DNA of 64,000 nt from Tsukamurella sp. PLM1 (GTDB lineage Bacteria > Actinomycetota > Actinomycetes > Mycobacteriales > Mycobacteriaceae): contig NZ_AP025688.1 in the NCBI RefSeq assembly GCF_023168325.1, positions 2,542,001-2,606,000 on the forward strand, given 5' to 3'. The notes under the pieces were generated by a model, which worked only from the letters and a program-made list of their open reading frames with translations, was not told the DNA's origin and searched no databases. Each line of letters begins with the position of its first letter. Positions within the stretch are counted from its first letter, which is position 1. Below are positions 41,024-52,126 of this stretch, one piece after another. A program made the translations under genes and the position numbers.

Positions 41024-41668
41024 TCAGTCGGCTTTCGCGTGCCGCCCGACGGTGCGCGAGACGAACACGCTCGGCGCACGTTCGTCCGACAGATACGCGT
41101 GCGCCACCAGGACGAAGATGAACAGGCCCGAGGGCATGGACGTCAGGTCGGCCCCCATCCCGATCCACGCCCCGAGCGTGCCGACGACGCCGAGCAGGAA
41201 CAGGCCGCGGCCGAGCCACCTCGGCGTCCGGGCGGTCCACAGTCGCCGGATCGACTTCTTGGTCGGCTCGTTGGTCCCGGCCCGCAGCGCGAGCCAGCGC
41301 CGCACCGGCCCGATCCCCGCCGCGGCCGCGATGGGGCGCCAGCGCCGTACCGCCCGGCGCCGGTGCGCACACCAGTAGAGCCGTCGCACCGACGCCATCA
41401 GCGCGTAGCCGTACAGAACCGCCAGGAACAGCAACTGAACCAGCGCGAGCACGCCCGTGACCACCCAGACTCCGGCCGCGAGCCAGGCCGGCCACGCCCG
41501 GCCGAACCACATGCCGCCGCCGTGGATGCGCCGCCCGGCGGCGTGCAGCTCCGGCGCGAAGATCAGCGCATAGCAGGCCGCGAGCAGCACCACGAGGATC
41601 GCGAACCACCGCAGGACGCGCACCACTCGCCGGCCACGTCCGATCACAACCTCCGCCGGATCACCCAT
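41024..41668 (-). CDS. Membrane protein of unknown function
   Basis: About 214 residues from ATG 41666-41668 (MGDPAEVVIGRGRRVVRVLR). Four or five transmembrane segments are clear: LRWFAILVVLLAACYALIFA, WLAAGVWVVTGVLALVQLLF, FLLGVVGTLGAWIGMGADLT and SGLFIFVLVAHAYLS. The loop between helices is Arg-rich (cytoplasmic). No family is recognised. It lies 46 bases after whiA on the same strand and may be co-transcribed with it. Confidence 0.6.
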   Translation of the reverse strand: MGDPAEVVIGRGRRVVRVLRWFAILVVLLAACYALIFAPELHAAGRRIHGGGMWFGRAWPAWLAAGVWVVTGVLALVQLLFLAVLYGYALMASVRRLYWCAHRRRAVRRWRPIAAAAGIGPVRRWLALRAGTNEPTKKSIRRLWTARTPRWLGRGLFLLGVVGTLGAWIGMGADLTSMPSGLFIFVLVAHAYLSDERAPSVFVSRTVGRHAKAD

Positions 41669-41714
41669 GTACCGACCATATCCACATGGGCGAACCATAA
41701 ATTCGTTGTGTCGA

Positions 41715-42698
41715 TCAGCCCTCGTCGAGCATGTCCGCGGTGACGGCGGACTCGGTGTCCGGCACGCCGTCGGCGGCGGCGCGCTTGTCCGCCATCGACA
41801 GCAGCCGCCGGATCCGGCCGGCGACGGCGTCCTTGGTCATGGGCGGGTCGGCGAGTTGCCCGAGCTCCTCCAAGGATGCCTGGCGATGCTGCACGCGCAG
41901 CGATCCCGCCTGCGCGAGGTGGTCCGGCACGTCCGGGCCGAGGATCTCGAGCGCGCGCTCGACGCGCGCCGCGGCCGCCACGGCGGCCCGGGCGGACCGT
42001 CGGAGGTTGGCATCGTCGAAGTTGGCCAGACGGTTCGCCGTCGCCCGGACCTCGCGCCGCATGCGGCGCTCCTCCCACACCAGCCGGGTGTCGTTCGCGC
42101 CCATCCGCGTGAGCAGCGCGCCGATCGCCTCGCCGTCGCGCACCACCACCCGGTCCGCTCCGCGGACCTCGCGCGCCTTGGCCGTCACACCCAGCCGGCG
42201 GGCACAGCCGACGAGGGCCAGCGCGACCTCCGGACCGGGGCACGAGACCTCGAGCGCGCTCGACCGGCCCGGTTCGGTCAGTGAGCCGTGCGCGAGGAAC
42301 GCGCCGCGCCACGCCGCCTCGGAGTCGTGCACCGACCCGCCGACGATCTGCGACGGCAGCCCGATCACGGGGCGGCCCCGCATATCGAGCAGACCGGTCT
42401 GCCGGGCGAGGGCTTCGCCGTCCTTGACCACCCGCACGATGTACCGCGCCGCCTTGCGGAGCCCGCCCGCGCCGAGCACATGCACGTCGGAGTTGTAGCC
42501 GTACAGGTCGAGGATCTCCTTGCGCAGGCGGCGCGCGGTGATGCCCATGTCCACCTCGGCCTCGACGATCACCCGTCCGCCCTGGATGTGCAGCCCGCCC
42601 GCGAAACGCAGCAGCGACGCCACTTCTGCGCGGCGTGCGCTCACCTGGGTGATGGACAGCCTGCTCAGCTCGTCCTTGACCTGGGATGTCAGCGCCAC
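41715..42698 (-). CDS. whiA: WhiA sporulation/cell-division regulator
   Basis: 327 residues. An N-terminal LAGLIDADG-homing-endonuclease-like domain ([40 protein letters not shown]) is followed by a C-terminal helix-turn-helix ([28 protein letters not shown]). WhiA is a transcription factor in actinobacteria; in non-sporulating members it affects division. It is the third gene of the conserved rapZ-yvcK-whiA cluster (Rv1421-Rv1423). Confidence 0.94.
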   Translation of the reverse strand: MALTSQVKDELSRLSITQVSARRAEVASLLRFAGGLHIQGGRVIVEAEVDMGITARRLRKEILDLYGYNSDVHVLGAGGLRKAARYIVRVVKDGEALARQTGLLDMRGRPVIGLPSQIVGGSVHDSEAAWRGAFLAHGSLTEPGRSSALEVSCPGPEVALALVGCARRLGVTAKAREVRGADRVVVRDGEAIGALLTRMGANDTRLVWEERRMRREVRATANRLANFDDANLRRSARAAVAAAARVERALEILGPDVPDHLAQAGSLRVQHRQASLEELGQLADPPMTKDAVAGRIRRLLSMADKRAAADGVPDTESAVTADMLDEG

Positions 42699-42754
42699 AG
42701 CGGGACCCCTCCTAGGATTCTCGGTTACGTCGGTTTTGAAACACGAAAGCTTAA

Positions 42755-43716
42755 CTATTCTCGGCTCGGACGTTCACTGTAGGCCACTTTTCGGATCGCG
42801 GCTGCCAGAGCACTCGGGGCGTGCTGATGGGTGCCCGGCACGCCGACGTCGACGAAATGTGGCCGCGCGCCCAGCAAAGCGGTCGCGCGGATCAGATGCT
42901 CACGCTCCGTTCCGGGCGGGACGGTGCCCGCGTCGACGATGACGTCGTCGAACCGCAGTCCCTCGGCGTGCGCCGCGAGGACGTGGAGGTGCCGCTCGGG
43001 TGAATAGCCACCCGTCTCCTCGGGTTCGGGCGCGAGATTCAGGATCAGCACCCGCCGCGCGGCCGTGCGGCGGAGCGCGTCGAGTTGCTCCGGGACCAGG
43101 ACGTGCGGGATGACGGAACTGAACCAGGATCCCGGCCCGAGCGTCACCACGTCGGCGGCGAGGATCGCGTCGACGGCATCGACGCACGCCTCGGGGTGCG
43201 CCGGCAGCAGCCGCACCCGCCGGACCTTGCCCGGCGTCACCGCGACCGCCACCTGCCCCCGGATCACCCGCGACAGGCGCGGGTCGTCCTCGAGCCCGGT
43301 CACGTCGGCCTCGATCCGCAGCGGCCCCGGCACCATGGGCAGTACCCGCCCCTCGACGCCGAACCGGTCGGCGATCGCGTCGAGCGCCTCGACGGGGTCG
43401 CCCAGGACTTCGCACAGCCCGGCCAGCAGCAGGTTTCCCACCGGATGCCCGGCCATCGCCCCTCCGCCGCCGAACCGGTGTTGCAAGATCCCGGCCCAGA
43501 ACTCGCCGCGGTCGTCGTCGGGCATCAGCGCGGCCAGCGCCATGCGCAGGTCCCCGGCGGGATGATGCCCAACTCGGTGCGCAGCCGTCCGGACGAGCCG
43601 CCGTCGTCGGCGACCGTCACGATCGCGGTGATGTCCGCCTCGAGCTCGCGCATCGCCCGCAACGTCGCGAAAAGGCCGTGGCCACCGCCCAGCGACGCCA
43701 CCTTCAGCGCGGTCAT
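42755..43716 (-). CDS. yvcK: YvcK/GlmR-type gluconeogenesis and cell-wall factor, frameshifted
   Basis: A CofD-like, UDP-GlcNAc-binding protein of about 320 residues that links central carbon metabolism to cell-wall synthesis; the orthologue Rv1422 (CuvA) localises to growth sites. N-terminal [20 protein letters not shown] and [20 protein letters not shown] carry the nucleotide-binding motifs. After PPG, near 43560, one G is missing, and [20 protein letters not shown] continues in the other frame to [20 protein letters not shown]. The ATG overlaps the rapZ stop. Confidence 0.9.
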
Positions 43717-44653
43717 TCCAGCCCCAGATCCCGGTGCGCGGCGCGCACCTCGATGCCCTCGCGTCCCGACAACCGACGCACCAGTTCCTCGGTCATCGCG
43801 ACGCTGCGATGCTTACCGCCGGTGCACCCGATCCCCACCGTGAGGTAGGACTTGCCCTCTCGGCGATACCCCGCGAGCACCGGATCGAGCAGCGCCGCAT
43901 AGGTGTCCAGGAAGTCCGACGCCCCGGGCTGGCCGAGCACGTAGCCGGACACCTCGGCGGTGAGGCCGTTGCGGGGGCGCAGCTCCGGCACCCAGAACGG
44001 GTTGGGCAGGAACCGAACGTCGAGCACCATGTCGGCGTCCAATAGGATCCCGTTCTTGAAGCCGAACGATTCGACGGTGACGGTGATCGTCCCGGAACGC
44101 AGCGTGCGGAACGAATTCTCGATCGTCTCGCGCAGCCGCGCGACCGACAGGGCCGACGTGTCGAGCACCAGGTCCGCCGTCGAGCGGATGGGCTGCAGGA
44201 TGCGACGCTCGGCCGCGATACCCTCGGCGAGCGTGCCGCTGCCCTGCAACGGGTGTTTGCGCCGCACCTGCTCGAACCTCCGGATCAGCACCTCGTCCGA
44301 GGCGTCGAGGAACAGCACCCGCGGTTCGATCTCCTTCTCGGCCAGTTCCTCCGGATGTTCGCGAAGTCACCCGTGAACGTGCGGCTACGCACATCGGTGA
44401 CGATGCACAGGCGGTGGATCCGCGACTCGTCGGCCAGCGAGATGTCCACCATGTTGCTGATCAGTGCGGGTGGCAGATTGTCGGCCACGTACCAGCCCAG
44501 ATCCTCGAGCACTTTGGCAGCGGTGCCGCGCCCCGCGCCGGACAGTCCGGTCACGAGCAGGACGTCCATCGGGCCGTCGCTGCGGTGTTCGCCGACGGTC
44601 CGCTCCTCGGCCCGCTCGCCGGCGCGGAAGTCCTGATCCCCGGTCGGACGCAC
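43713..44653 (-). CDS. rapZ: RapZ family nucleotide-binding protein, frameshifted
   Basis: A P-loop protein of about 313 residues; in enterobacteria RapZ controls GlmZ RNA, while in actinobacteria the role is unclear. The Walker A is [20 protein letters not shown], followed by [12 protein letters not shown]. Near 44365 a C is missing; [20 protein letters not shown] then continues, with [16 protein letters not shown] and the C-terminal [21 protein letters not shown] 44651-44653 is chosen with AGGAGGGG just upstream. First gene of the rapZ-yvcK-whiA operon. Confidence 0.9.
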
Positions 44654-44764
44654 GTCCCCTCCTGTCCCGTCGTGGATACGTACCCAGCGTAGCCATCCCG
44701 CACGGCCCTCGCGCCGACTCCAGCGTGAGCCCCCGACCGAGCGACAGCGCTACAGTGATCAACC

Positions 44765-45238
44765 GTGTCCGGTCTTCGATCCCTCTGCGTGCCCGCAACG
44801 GCCGCTGCCCTCGCGACAACGCTGCTGGTGGCACCGTCCGCCTGGGCCGAGACGGCACCCGGCACCGCCGGCCTGAATCCCGCGCTCGCGGATGCGTATT
44901 CGGCGGCGTACCGCGCGGCCGGTTCCGCCGGGGTCGTGCTGAGCGTCACGTCCGGCAAACGTTCCTGGGCGCAGCAGGAGTCCCTGTGGCAGAACGGACT
45001 GGCGACCCACGGTTCAGCCGGAGCCGCGCGACGGTGGGTCCTGCCGCCCGCCCAGTCCACGCACGTCAGTGGCGACGCCGTGGACGTGGGGCCGTGGGAG
45101 GGCGCCGCGTGGCTCCACGCGAACGGCCACCGCTGGGGCCTGTGCCGCACGTTCGACAACGAGTGGTGGCACTTCGAACTGGCGACGTCCCCGGGTGGAG
45201 CGTGCCCCGCGACGGTGCCCGACGCGTCGTACCGCTGA
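44765..45238 (+). CDS. Secreted VanY-type D-alanyl-D-alanine carboxypeptidase
   Basis: 157 residues with a Sec signal peptide (cleavage near SAWAETA). The metallopeptidase M15B motifs are STHVSGDAVDVG (SxHxxGxAxD zinc ligands) and NEWWHFELA (His ligand), so it should trim peptidoglycan stem peptides outside the membrane. The start GTG/ATG region at 44765 gives MSGLRSLCVPATAA. It is a single gene, divergent from rapZ, in the segment that separates rapZ from uvrC. Confidence 0.82.
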   Translation: MSGLRSLCVPATAAALATTLLVAPSAWAETAPGTAGLNPALADAYSAAYRAAGSAGVVLSVTSGKRSWAQQESLWQNGLATHGSAGAARRWVLPPAQSTHVSGDAVDVGPWEGAAWLHANGHRWGLCRTFDNEWWHFELATSPGGACPATVPDASYR

Positions 45239-45329
45239 CTCTCGCGACTCCTTCGCCGCTCTCCCGAACCCTCCGCGCGGCCCGCGGGCCGGTGTTACGT
45301 TGCGATGATCCGATCGCTTGGAGGACGCC

Positions 45330-47292
45330 ATGTTCCGTCTCAGGTCAGCGGCCGCCGTCGCCTTCGTCATCCCCCTCGCGCTGGCGGGGTGCGGCACGTC
45401 GGGGTCCGACGGTACGCCGTCCGCGACGCCGGCCGTCGCCGCCGGGGTTGCGACGCCACGGCCGCCGAGGGAACGATGTACCGGCCGTCGTCCACCGCGT
45501 CGCCGACCGGCGCCCGCGACATCAGCGTGAACCCCGAGGGCGCCTCCGGCTACCGCTCCGGCCTGCCGGTCACCCACACCAAGGACTACGCCGCCGCCAC
45601 CGCGAACCCGATCGCCACGAAGGCGGCGTGCGAGGTACTGGCCGGGGGCGGCACGGCGGCCGACGCCCTGGTCGCGGCGCAGACGGTGCTCGGCCTCGTC
45701 GAACCGCAGTCCTCCGGCATCGCGGGAGGCGCGTTCCTGCTGTACTACGACGCGAAGTCGAAGAAGGTGCAGGCCTACGACGGTCGTGAGACCGCGCCGG
45801 CGAGCGCCGACGAGAACTACCTGCGCTGGATCTCACCGGACGACCGGACCGCGCCGAAGCCCGACGCCCGATCCTCCGGCCGCGCGATCGGCGTGCCCGG
45901 CGCGTTGCGGCTCCTCGAAGCCGTCCACGGCGAGCACGGACAGAAGTCCTGGCGCGAACTGTTCGACCCCGCGACGAAGCTCGCCGACGACGGCTTCGAC
46001 ATCAGCCCGCGCCTGGCCGGCGCGCTCGCCGACGAGGCGGAGAACTTCGCCGACGACGCCGACCTCAAGGCCTACTTCCTCGAGCCCGACGGCGCGCCGA
46101 AGAAGGCCGGCGTCCGGTTGACCAACCCCGCCTACGCGAAGACCCTGGGCGCCATCGCCTCCGAGGGCCCGAAGGCTTTCTACACCGGGGCGATCGCCCA
46201 GGCCATCGTCGATTCCGTGCGGGACACCACCGGCGGCCGCACCGCCGGGACCATGACGCTCGAGGACCTCGCGAACTACCAGGTGAAGACCCGCGAGGCG
46301 GTCTGCACCCCGTACCGCGACCGGGAACTGTGCGGCATGCCCGCACCGTCGTCGGGCGGGATCACCGTCGCGCAGGCGCTCGGCATCCTCAACTCGTTCG
46401 ACCTGTCGAAGCTGGGGCCGGCTGCCGTGCACGGCGCCGATCCCGGCCCCGACGGCGGTATCCCCACCGCCGAGGCGATCCACCTGATCTCCGAGGCCGA
46501 GCGGCTCGCGTACGCCGACCGCGACAAGTACATCGCCGATCCCGATTTCATCCCGCTCCCGGGCGGATCGCCCGCCGCGCTGGTGGATCCGGCGTACCTC
46601 GCCGGCCGCGCGAAGCTGATCGACCGGAACAAGTCCATGGGCACCGCGAAGCCCGGCGAGTTCGCCACCGCCACACCGGGTGTGACGACCACACCGGAGC
46701 ACGGCACCAGCCACATCACGGTGCTCGACAAGTTCGGTAACGTCGCGTCGATGACCACCACCATCGAGTCAGCGTTCGGCTCGTATCACATGGTCGACGG
46801 CTTCCTGCTGAACAACCAGCTCACCGACTTCTCCGCCGAACCCGCCGATTCCGCCGGGCAGCCGGTGGCGAACCGGGTGCAGCCGAACAAGCGACCGCGC
46901 AGTTCGATGTCGCCCACGATCCTGTTCGCGAAGGGCTCCGACGGGGCACGGGGCGACGCGATCGGGGCGCTCGGCTCCCCGGCGGCGCCGTGATCATCCA
47001 GTTCGTGATCAAGACGATCATCGGCCTGACCGATTGGAAGCTGGACCCGCAGCAGGCGGTGGGCATGGCCAACTTCGGCGCGGCGAACACGCCGAAGACC
47101 AACGTGGACAGCGCCCACCCGGTCCTCGGCACCGACGAGGGGAAGAAGGTCGTGGAGGCGCTCACGGGCCTCGGGCATCAGCTCAACCTGGCGCCCCAGG
47201 TCTCCGGGCTCTCGGCGATCGTCAAGCAGGGGTCGGTGTTCGCGGGCGGCGCCGATCCGCGCCGCGAGGGGATCGTGCTCGGCGGTGGCTGA
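45330..47292 (+). CDS. ggt: Gamma-glutamyltransferase (lipoprotein), frameshifted
   Basis: An Ntn-hydrolase that cleaves gamma-glutamyl bonds of glutathione-like thiols outside the membrane, about 654 residues. It starts at ATG 45330 after GAGGACG, with lipobox LALAGC. A break near 45465 is followed by AAATANPIATKAACEVLAGG and ETAPASADENYLRW. The catalytic Thr is in TPEHGTSHITVLDKFGNVAS (processing site G-T). Another break near 46985 leads to DPQQAVGMANFGAANTPKTN and the C-terminal GGADPRREGIVLGGG. Both breaks are single-base. Confidence 0.88.
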
Positions 47293-47325
47293 TCCCTCCG
47301 ACGTGGCGACGGTGCCGCTGCTCGC

Positions 47326-48387
47326 CTACCGCTGAGCGGCAGCCGGATCGAGGATCACGGCGGAGCCCGTCACGCATAGCCGCACCTCGTCGCCGGGCGC
47401 GGGCAGCTCCGTGCTCGGGTGCCGGATCTCGATGACGGGCCCGTCGGTCAGCGTCAGCCAGACGGTGGCGTCCGGCCCGAAGAATTCGACCCGGGTCACG
47501 GTGGCGCGCACGCCCTCCGCCGCGATCCGGATCTGTTCGGGGCGCAGCAACAGGGCCACCGGGGCGGGCCGGGCGGCACCGTCGGCCCCGGCGACGGGGA
47601 TCCGCCCCAGCACCGTCTCGGCGACGGCACCGTCGAGCGCACCGTCGAGCACGACGACGTCGCCGAGGAACCGGGCTACGGCTTCGGAAGCGGGACGCGA
47701 ATAGACCTGCGCCGGTGGGCCCACCTGCTCCAGCGCGCCGTTCCGGAGGACGGCGACCTGGTCGGCGAAGGACAGTGCCTCCGACTGGTCGTGCGTGACC
47801 AGCACCGTGGTGATGCCCGCCGTCCCGAGCACGTCGGCGACGGCGGCGCGGGTGGCCACCCGCAGCCCCGCGTCGAGCGCGGAGAAGGACTCATCGAGCA
47901 GCATGATCCTGGGGCTCCCCGCCAGCGCCCGCGCGAGCGCGACGCGCTGCTGTTGCCCACCGGACAGCTCGTGCGGATAGCGCCGCGCCAGAGCGAGATC
48001 CAGCGAAACCGTGTCCAACAACTCCGCGACCCGTCCAGCCGCGGCGCGCCGCCGCACGGGCAGCGAGGCACCGAGGCCGAAGGCGATGTTCCGCGCCACC
48101 GACAGGTGCGGGAACAGCGCACCGTCCTGCGCGACATAGCCGACGCCCCGCCGGTGTGCGGCGACCCAGACGGAGTCCGAGGCGAGGTAGCGGTCGCCGA
48201 GGCGGACACTCCCGGCGTCGGGCCGCGCGAAGCCCGCGACGAGGCGCAGCAGCGTGGTCTTCCCCGAACCGGACGGCCCGACCACCGCGGTGATGGACCC
48301 CGCGGGCACCGTCAGGTCGACGTCCCGCAGCACGGTGTCGGCGCCGTACCGCTTGGTGAGCCCGCGCAGGGCGAGTTCGGCGCTCAT
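47326..48387 (-). CDS. fbpC: Fe(3+) ABC transporter ATP-binding protein (FbpC-like)
   Basis: 353 residues. The Walker A is [18 protein letters not shown], the signature is [19 protein letters not shown] and the Walker B is [16 protein letters not shown], plus a C-terminal TOBE-like domain ([20 protein letters not shown]). It energises iron import together with the permease and binding protein upstream in the same operon. The ATG overlaps the permease stop (ATGA). Confidence 0.87.
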   Translation of the reverse strand: MSAELALRGLTKRYGADTVLRDVDLTVPAGSITAVVGPSGSGKTTLLRLVAGFARPDAGSVRLGDRYLASDSVWVAAHRRGVGYVAQDGALFPHLSVARNIAFGLGASLPVRRRAAAGRVAELLDTVSLDLALARRYPHELSGGQQQRVALARALAGSPRIMLLDESFSALDAGLRVATRAAVADVLGTAGITTVLVTHDQSEALSFADQVAVLRNGALEQVGPPAQVYSRPASEAVARFLGDVVVLDGALDGAVAETVLGRIPVAGADGAARPAPVALLLRPEQIRIAAEGVRATVTRVEFFGPDATVWLTLTDGPVIEIRHPSTELPAPGDEVRLCVTGSAVILDPAAAQR

Positions 48388-49863
48388 GCGGCTCCTTTCG
48401 TCCGGGTGGTGCGTCCCGCGGCCCGGCGGGACTGGCGGAACAGCAGGTACGTGGTGGGCAGCGAGAGCAGCACCATGGCCAGCGCATAGGGCGCCGCGCC
48501 CGCGTAGTCGATCTCGCTGCTCCGAGCCCAGAACTCCGTTGCCAGGGTGCGGGTTCCGTTGGGCGCCAGGATCAGCGTCGCCGTCAGCTCGTTCGTCACG
48601 GCGAGGAAGACGAGGGCGGCGCCGGCCGCTGACGCGGGCGCGGTGAGGCGGAGGGTGATGCGCGCGAAGGCGATCGGCGGCGGCGCGCCTAGGGCGCGGG
48701 CCGCCTCCTCGAGCGGGACCGGCGCCTGCGCGAGACCGGCGCGCAGGCCGACGGCGGCGCGGGGCAGGAACAGGAGGGCGTAGGCGAGGATCAGCACCGT
48801 CGCGCTCTGGTACAGGTCGGGCACCACCCGGATCGAGACCGTGACCAGGGCCAGGCCGATGACGATGCCCGGCATCGCGCTGCTGATGTACGTCGACGCC
48901 TCCAGCGTCCGGGTGACCCGGTTCGGGCGGCGGACGGCGAGGTACGCGAGCGGAAACGCTGCGACGACGGTGAGCACAGCGGTGACCGCACCGTAGCCGA
49001 GGGACGTGCCGAGCGCCTCGAGGAGGTCGGCCGGCACCATCTGCGCGGCGCCGCGCACGGTCCACCGCACGACGAACCACAACGGGAGCCCGAGAGCCGC
49101 GCCCACCAGCGCCAGGAGCGCGAGTTGCGCCCCGGCCTGGTGGCCGCCCAACGGAATCCGCTCCGGAGTCGCAACGGCGCCTGAGCCGACCCGCGCGTAG
49201 CGGGCCCGGCCGCGCGCGGCCACCTCGGCGAGGAGCAGGAACAGGCACAGCAGCGCGAGCACCCCGGCGAGCATCGACCCGGCGGTGCCGTTGAAGGTCG
49301 ACTGGTACTGGACCATGATCGCGGTGGTGAAGGTGTCGAACCGGATCATGGCGAACGCCCCGTACTCGGCGAGCAGGTGCAGCGCCACGAGCACGGCCCC
49401 ACCGAGGGCGGCGAGCCGCAACTGCGGGAGCACGACCCGGGCGAACACCGCCCACCGGCCGAGGCCAAGCGCGGCGGCGGACTCCTCGAGCGCGGGGTCG
49501 AGGCGGCTCAGCGCCGCCGCGACGGGGATGTAGACGAGCGGATAGTAGAACAGGACCGCGATGAGGACGCCCGACCACAGCCCGCCCAGCGACGGGATCG
49601 CGGAGACCCAGCCGTAACTGCCGACGAACGCGGGGATGGCGAGGGGCGCCGCCGAGCAGCGACCAGGCGCGGCGGCCCCACAGCGTGGTCCGCTCGACCA
49701 GCCAGGCGCCGCCGACGCCGACGATCACGCTGAGCGGCACCGCGATCACCGTGAGTAGCACGGTGTTGGTGAGGAGCTCGGCGACGCGGGGCCGGAACAC
49801 GAGCCGAGCGGATTCCGCCCAGCCCGTGTCGATCGTCGTGTAGACGACGAAGCCCAGCGGCAC
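48384..49863 (-). CDS. fbpB: Fe(3+) ABC transporter permease (FbpB-like), frameshifted
   Basis: A fused two-domain permease of about 495 residues with roughly twelve helices and two EAA loops: [20 protein letters not shown] and [21 protein letters not shown]-terminal [20 protein letters not shown] precedes a break near 49655; then [20 protein letters not shown] continues. GTG 49861-49863 is the clear start candidate; the hydrophobic frame stays open upstream into the fbpA end, so a CTG or other start up to 14 codons earlier is possible. Confidence 0.83.
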
Positions 49864-49907
49864 CGCCGCGACCGCCGCGATGGCGGCGGCCGCGAGGGCG
49901 AGCAGCC

Positions 49908-50954
49908 TCAGAGCAGGCCCGCCTCGGTCATCAGGGTCACGACCTGCGGGCCGTTGAGCTTGGCCGGGTCGACCGTCGGGGCCTGGAGGTCCGCCATCGG
50001 GACGAGCTTCGGGTTGGCCGGGACGTCCGAGGCCACCGGGTACTCGAAGGACGTGCCCTTCTCGAGCACCTCCTGGCCGGCCTTGGAGGTGATGAACTTC
50101 AGCAGCTGCTGGGCCTGCGCCTGCTTCTTCGACGACTTCAGCACGCCACCGCCGGAGATCGAGACGAAGGCGCCGGGGTCCTGGTTCTTGAAGTAGTGGG
50201 TGCCCACGTTGCCGGAGTTCTCGCCGGTCTTGGCCTGGTCGCCGTAGAAGTAGTAGTGGTAGATCAGAGCGGTGTCGACCTCACCGGCGTTGACGGCCTT
50301 CATGGCGGCGCCGTTGCCCTTGTACTCCTTGGCGTTGTCCTTCATCGCCTTCAGCCAGTCCTTCGTGGCCTGCTCGCCCTTGAGCTGCAGGTACGCCGAG
50401 ACGATCGCCTGGAAGTCCGCGCCCGAGGGCGACGCGCTCCAGCGCCCCTTCCAGTCCGGCATCGCGAGGTCGGCCATCGACTTCGGCAACTGCTCGGGCG
50501 TCACCTTGCGCTTGTCGTAGACCAGTACCGTCGAGCGGGCCGCGATGCCCGTCCACTTGCCCGTGGACGGCTTGAGGCCGTTGCCGACCTGCGCGAGCGT
50601 CGCCGGGTCGACATCGGCGAACAGGCCCTTGTTCTCGACCTGGGTCATGGCGGGCGAGTTCTCGGTGAGGAAGACGTCGGCGGGCGAGCGGTCGCCCTCG
50701 GCGATGATCTGTTGCGCCAGTTCGGAATCCTTGCCCTGCCGGATGGTGACCTTGATGCCCGTCTCCGCCGTGAACTTCTCCACCCACTCCTTCGCGAGGG
50801 TGTCGTGCTGGGCGTTGTACAGCGTCAGGTCGCCGCCCGCGGAGCTCGAGCTCGACGGTGCCGCACCGTCGCCGCTCGACCCGCAGGCCGTGATCGTGAG
50901 GGAGGCCACCGCCACCAGAGCGGCGGCCAGGGTGGAGCGTGTGCGCAATGACAT
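49908..50954 (-). CDS. fbpA: Iron ABC transporter substrate-binding lipoprotein (FbpA-like)
   Basis: 348 residues from ATG 50952-50954 with AAAAGGA upstream. The lipoprotein signal has lipobox LTITAC. The mature part matches the Fe(3+) FbpA/extracellular-solute-binding family: LTLYNAQHDTLAKEWVEKFT, EGDRSPADVFLTENSPAMTQ, and the Tyr-rich YHYYFYGDQAKTG near the metal site. It binds ferric ions at the cell surface for import by FbpBC. A candidate IdeR box lies 49 bases upstream. Confidence 0.88.
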   Translation of the reverse strand: MSLRTRSTLAAALVAVASLTITACGSSGDGAAPSSSSSAGGDLTLYNAQHDTLAKEWVEKFTAETGIKVTIRQGKDSELAQQIIAEGDRSPADVFLTENSPAMTQVENKGLFADVDPATLAQVGNGLKPSTGKWTGIAARSTVLVYDKRKVTPEQLPKSMADLAMPDWKGRWSASPSGADFQAIVSAYLQLKGEQATKDWLKAMKDNAKEYKGNGAAMKAVNAGEVDTALIYHYYFYGDQAKTGENSGNVGTHYFKNQDPGAFVSISGGGVLKSSKKQAQAQQLLKFITSKAGQEVLEKGTSFEYPVASDVPANPKLVPMADLQAPTVDPAKLNGPQVVTLMTEAGLL

Positions 50955-51002
50955 CGTCGAATCCTTTTCTTGAGCAACGAGATGACTCACGACGATCGAG
51001 AG

Positions 51003-51021
51003 TAAGGCGACGCTACACTAA
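51003..51021 (-). promoter_or_regulatory. Candidate DtxR/IdeR iron box upstream of fbpA
   Basis: TTAGTGTAGCGTCGCCTTA (minus strand) agrees at 14 of 19 positions with TWAGGTWAGSCTWACCTWA, including both outer arms. It is 49-67 bases before the fbpA start, and iron transport is the expected regulon of such a box. Matched by eye; the centre is weaker than in known boxes. Confidence 0.5.
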
Positions 51022-51059
51022 GCGTCCGCGGCGCGGAACGCGATGGATTACCGGACGCG

Positions 51060-52126
51060 TCAGACAACGAGAACGGCGGCGATCGTCGCCGGAACGGCCA
51101 GGACCACGCCGTGGATCGCGAACCGTCGGGCGGAGATCCGCACCCCGCGCGGGCACACCGCTCCCGCCACAGCAGCGTCGCGAGCGACGCCCAGAACGTG
51201 ACCACGGGCGCGATCCCCACGCCGACGAGAAGCGCCATGAGGCGCACCGGTTCCCCGACCGCAACGGGCTCGAGCGCGAGGTAGGCGGGCAGATTGTTGA
51301 CGCCGTTAGCGGCGAGGGCCCCGGTGCCCGCCAACCGCAGCAGGTCCGACGGTGCCGTCCCCTCCCCCGCCACACCGCGCACCAGGTCCTCCAACCCGAC
51401 CGCCAGCAGTGCCTGCACTGCGGCGAACACCGCCGCGAGGATCAGCACCATCCGCCAGGGCACCACGATCTCGCGGAGGCGCTGCGGGGCGCGGACCGCG
51501 AGCGCCGCGACCAGGGCGAGCGCGGCCACCGTCGACGCCGCGGCCGGAGGGACTCCGAGCGCGAAGGCCGGCCCCAACGCCACGCAGACGGCCGCCGCGA
51601 TGCCGAACAGAACCCGGTCGGCGGGCGGCGCGACGTCGGGGACCGCGTACCGGCCGCGCAGGTCGCGGCGGTGCAGCAGCCACAGCACGACGACGGTGAG
51701 GGCAATCGCCGCCAGCGCGGGCCGCCACGAGAGGGCGATGTACGCCCGGACGCCGCCCTCGAGGTGGTAGACGGCGAGTAGGTTGGTGAGGTTCGATACC
51801 GGCAGCAGCAGCGAGGCTGTGTTGGCGAGCCAGACCGTGGTCATCGCGAACGGCAAGGGCGACAGGCCGAGCCGCGACGCCGCGGCGAGCACCACGGGAG
51901 TGAGCAGCACGGCAGTGGTGTCCAAGCTCAGAACGATCGTCGCCGCGCAGGCGGCGAGGACCAACCACAACCACATCAGCGTGACGCGGCCTCGTCCGAG
52001 GCGCGCGGCGAACACACCCAGGGCATCGAACACCCCTGCCAGCTGGGCGATCTCGGCGATGACGGTGATGGCGAGGAGGAACACCAGGACCGGCGCGACC
52101 TGCGCGACGATCTCGCCGGCGTTCAC
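51060..52126 (-). CDS. SLC13/ArsB-type anion permease, frameshifted at the 3' end
   Basis: A multi-pass permease of the ion-transporter superfamily, about 355 residues. Helices include [20 protein letters not shown], and motifs [18 protein letters not shown] and [16 protein letters not shown] are typical of ArsB/CitMHS-like carriers. The substrate (arsenite, dicarboxylate or other anion) is not deducible. Near 51150 a base is missing; with it restored the protein ends [20 protein letters not shown] and stops at 51060. Uncorrected, the frame runs on through the fbpA promoter to 50987, which is implausible. The stop side of uvrC overlaps its start (ATGA). Confidence 0.75.

Noticed and set aside
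50987-51059. C-terminal tail of the anion permease running across the fbpA promoter
   Set aside because: The tail is Ser/Arg-rich and unrelated; restoring one base near 51150 gives a hydrophobic C-terminus with a stop at 51060.
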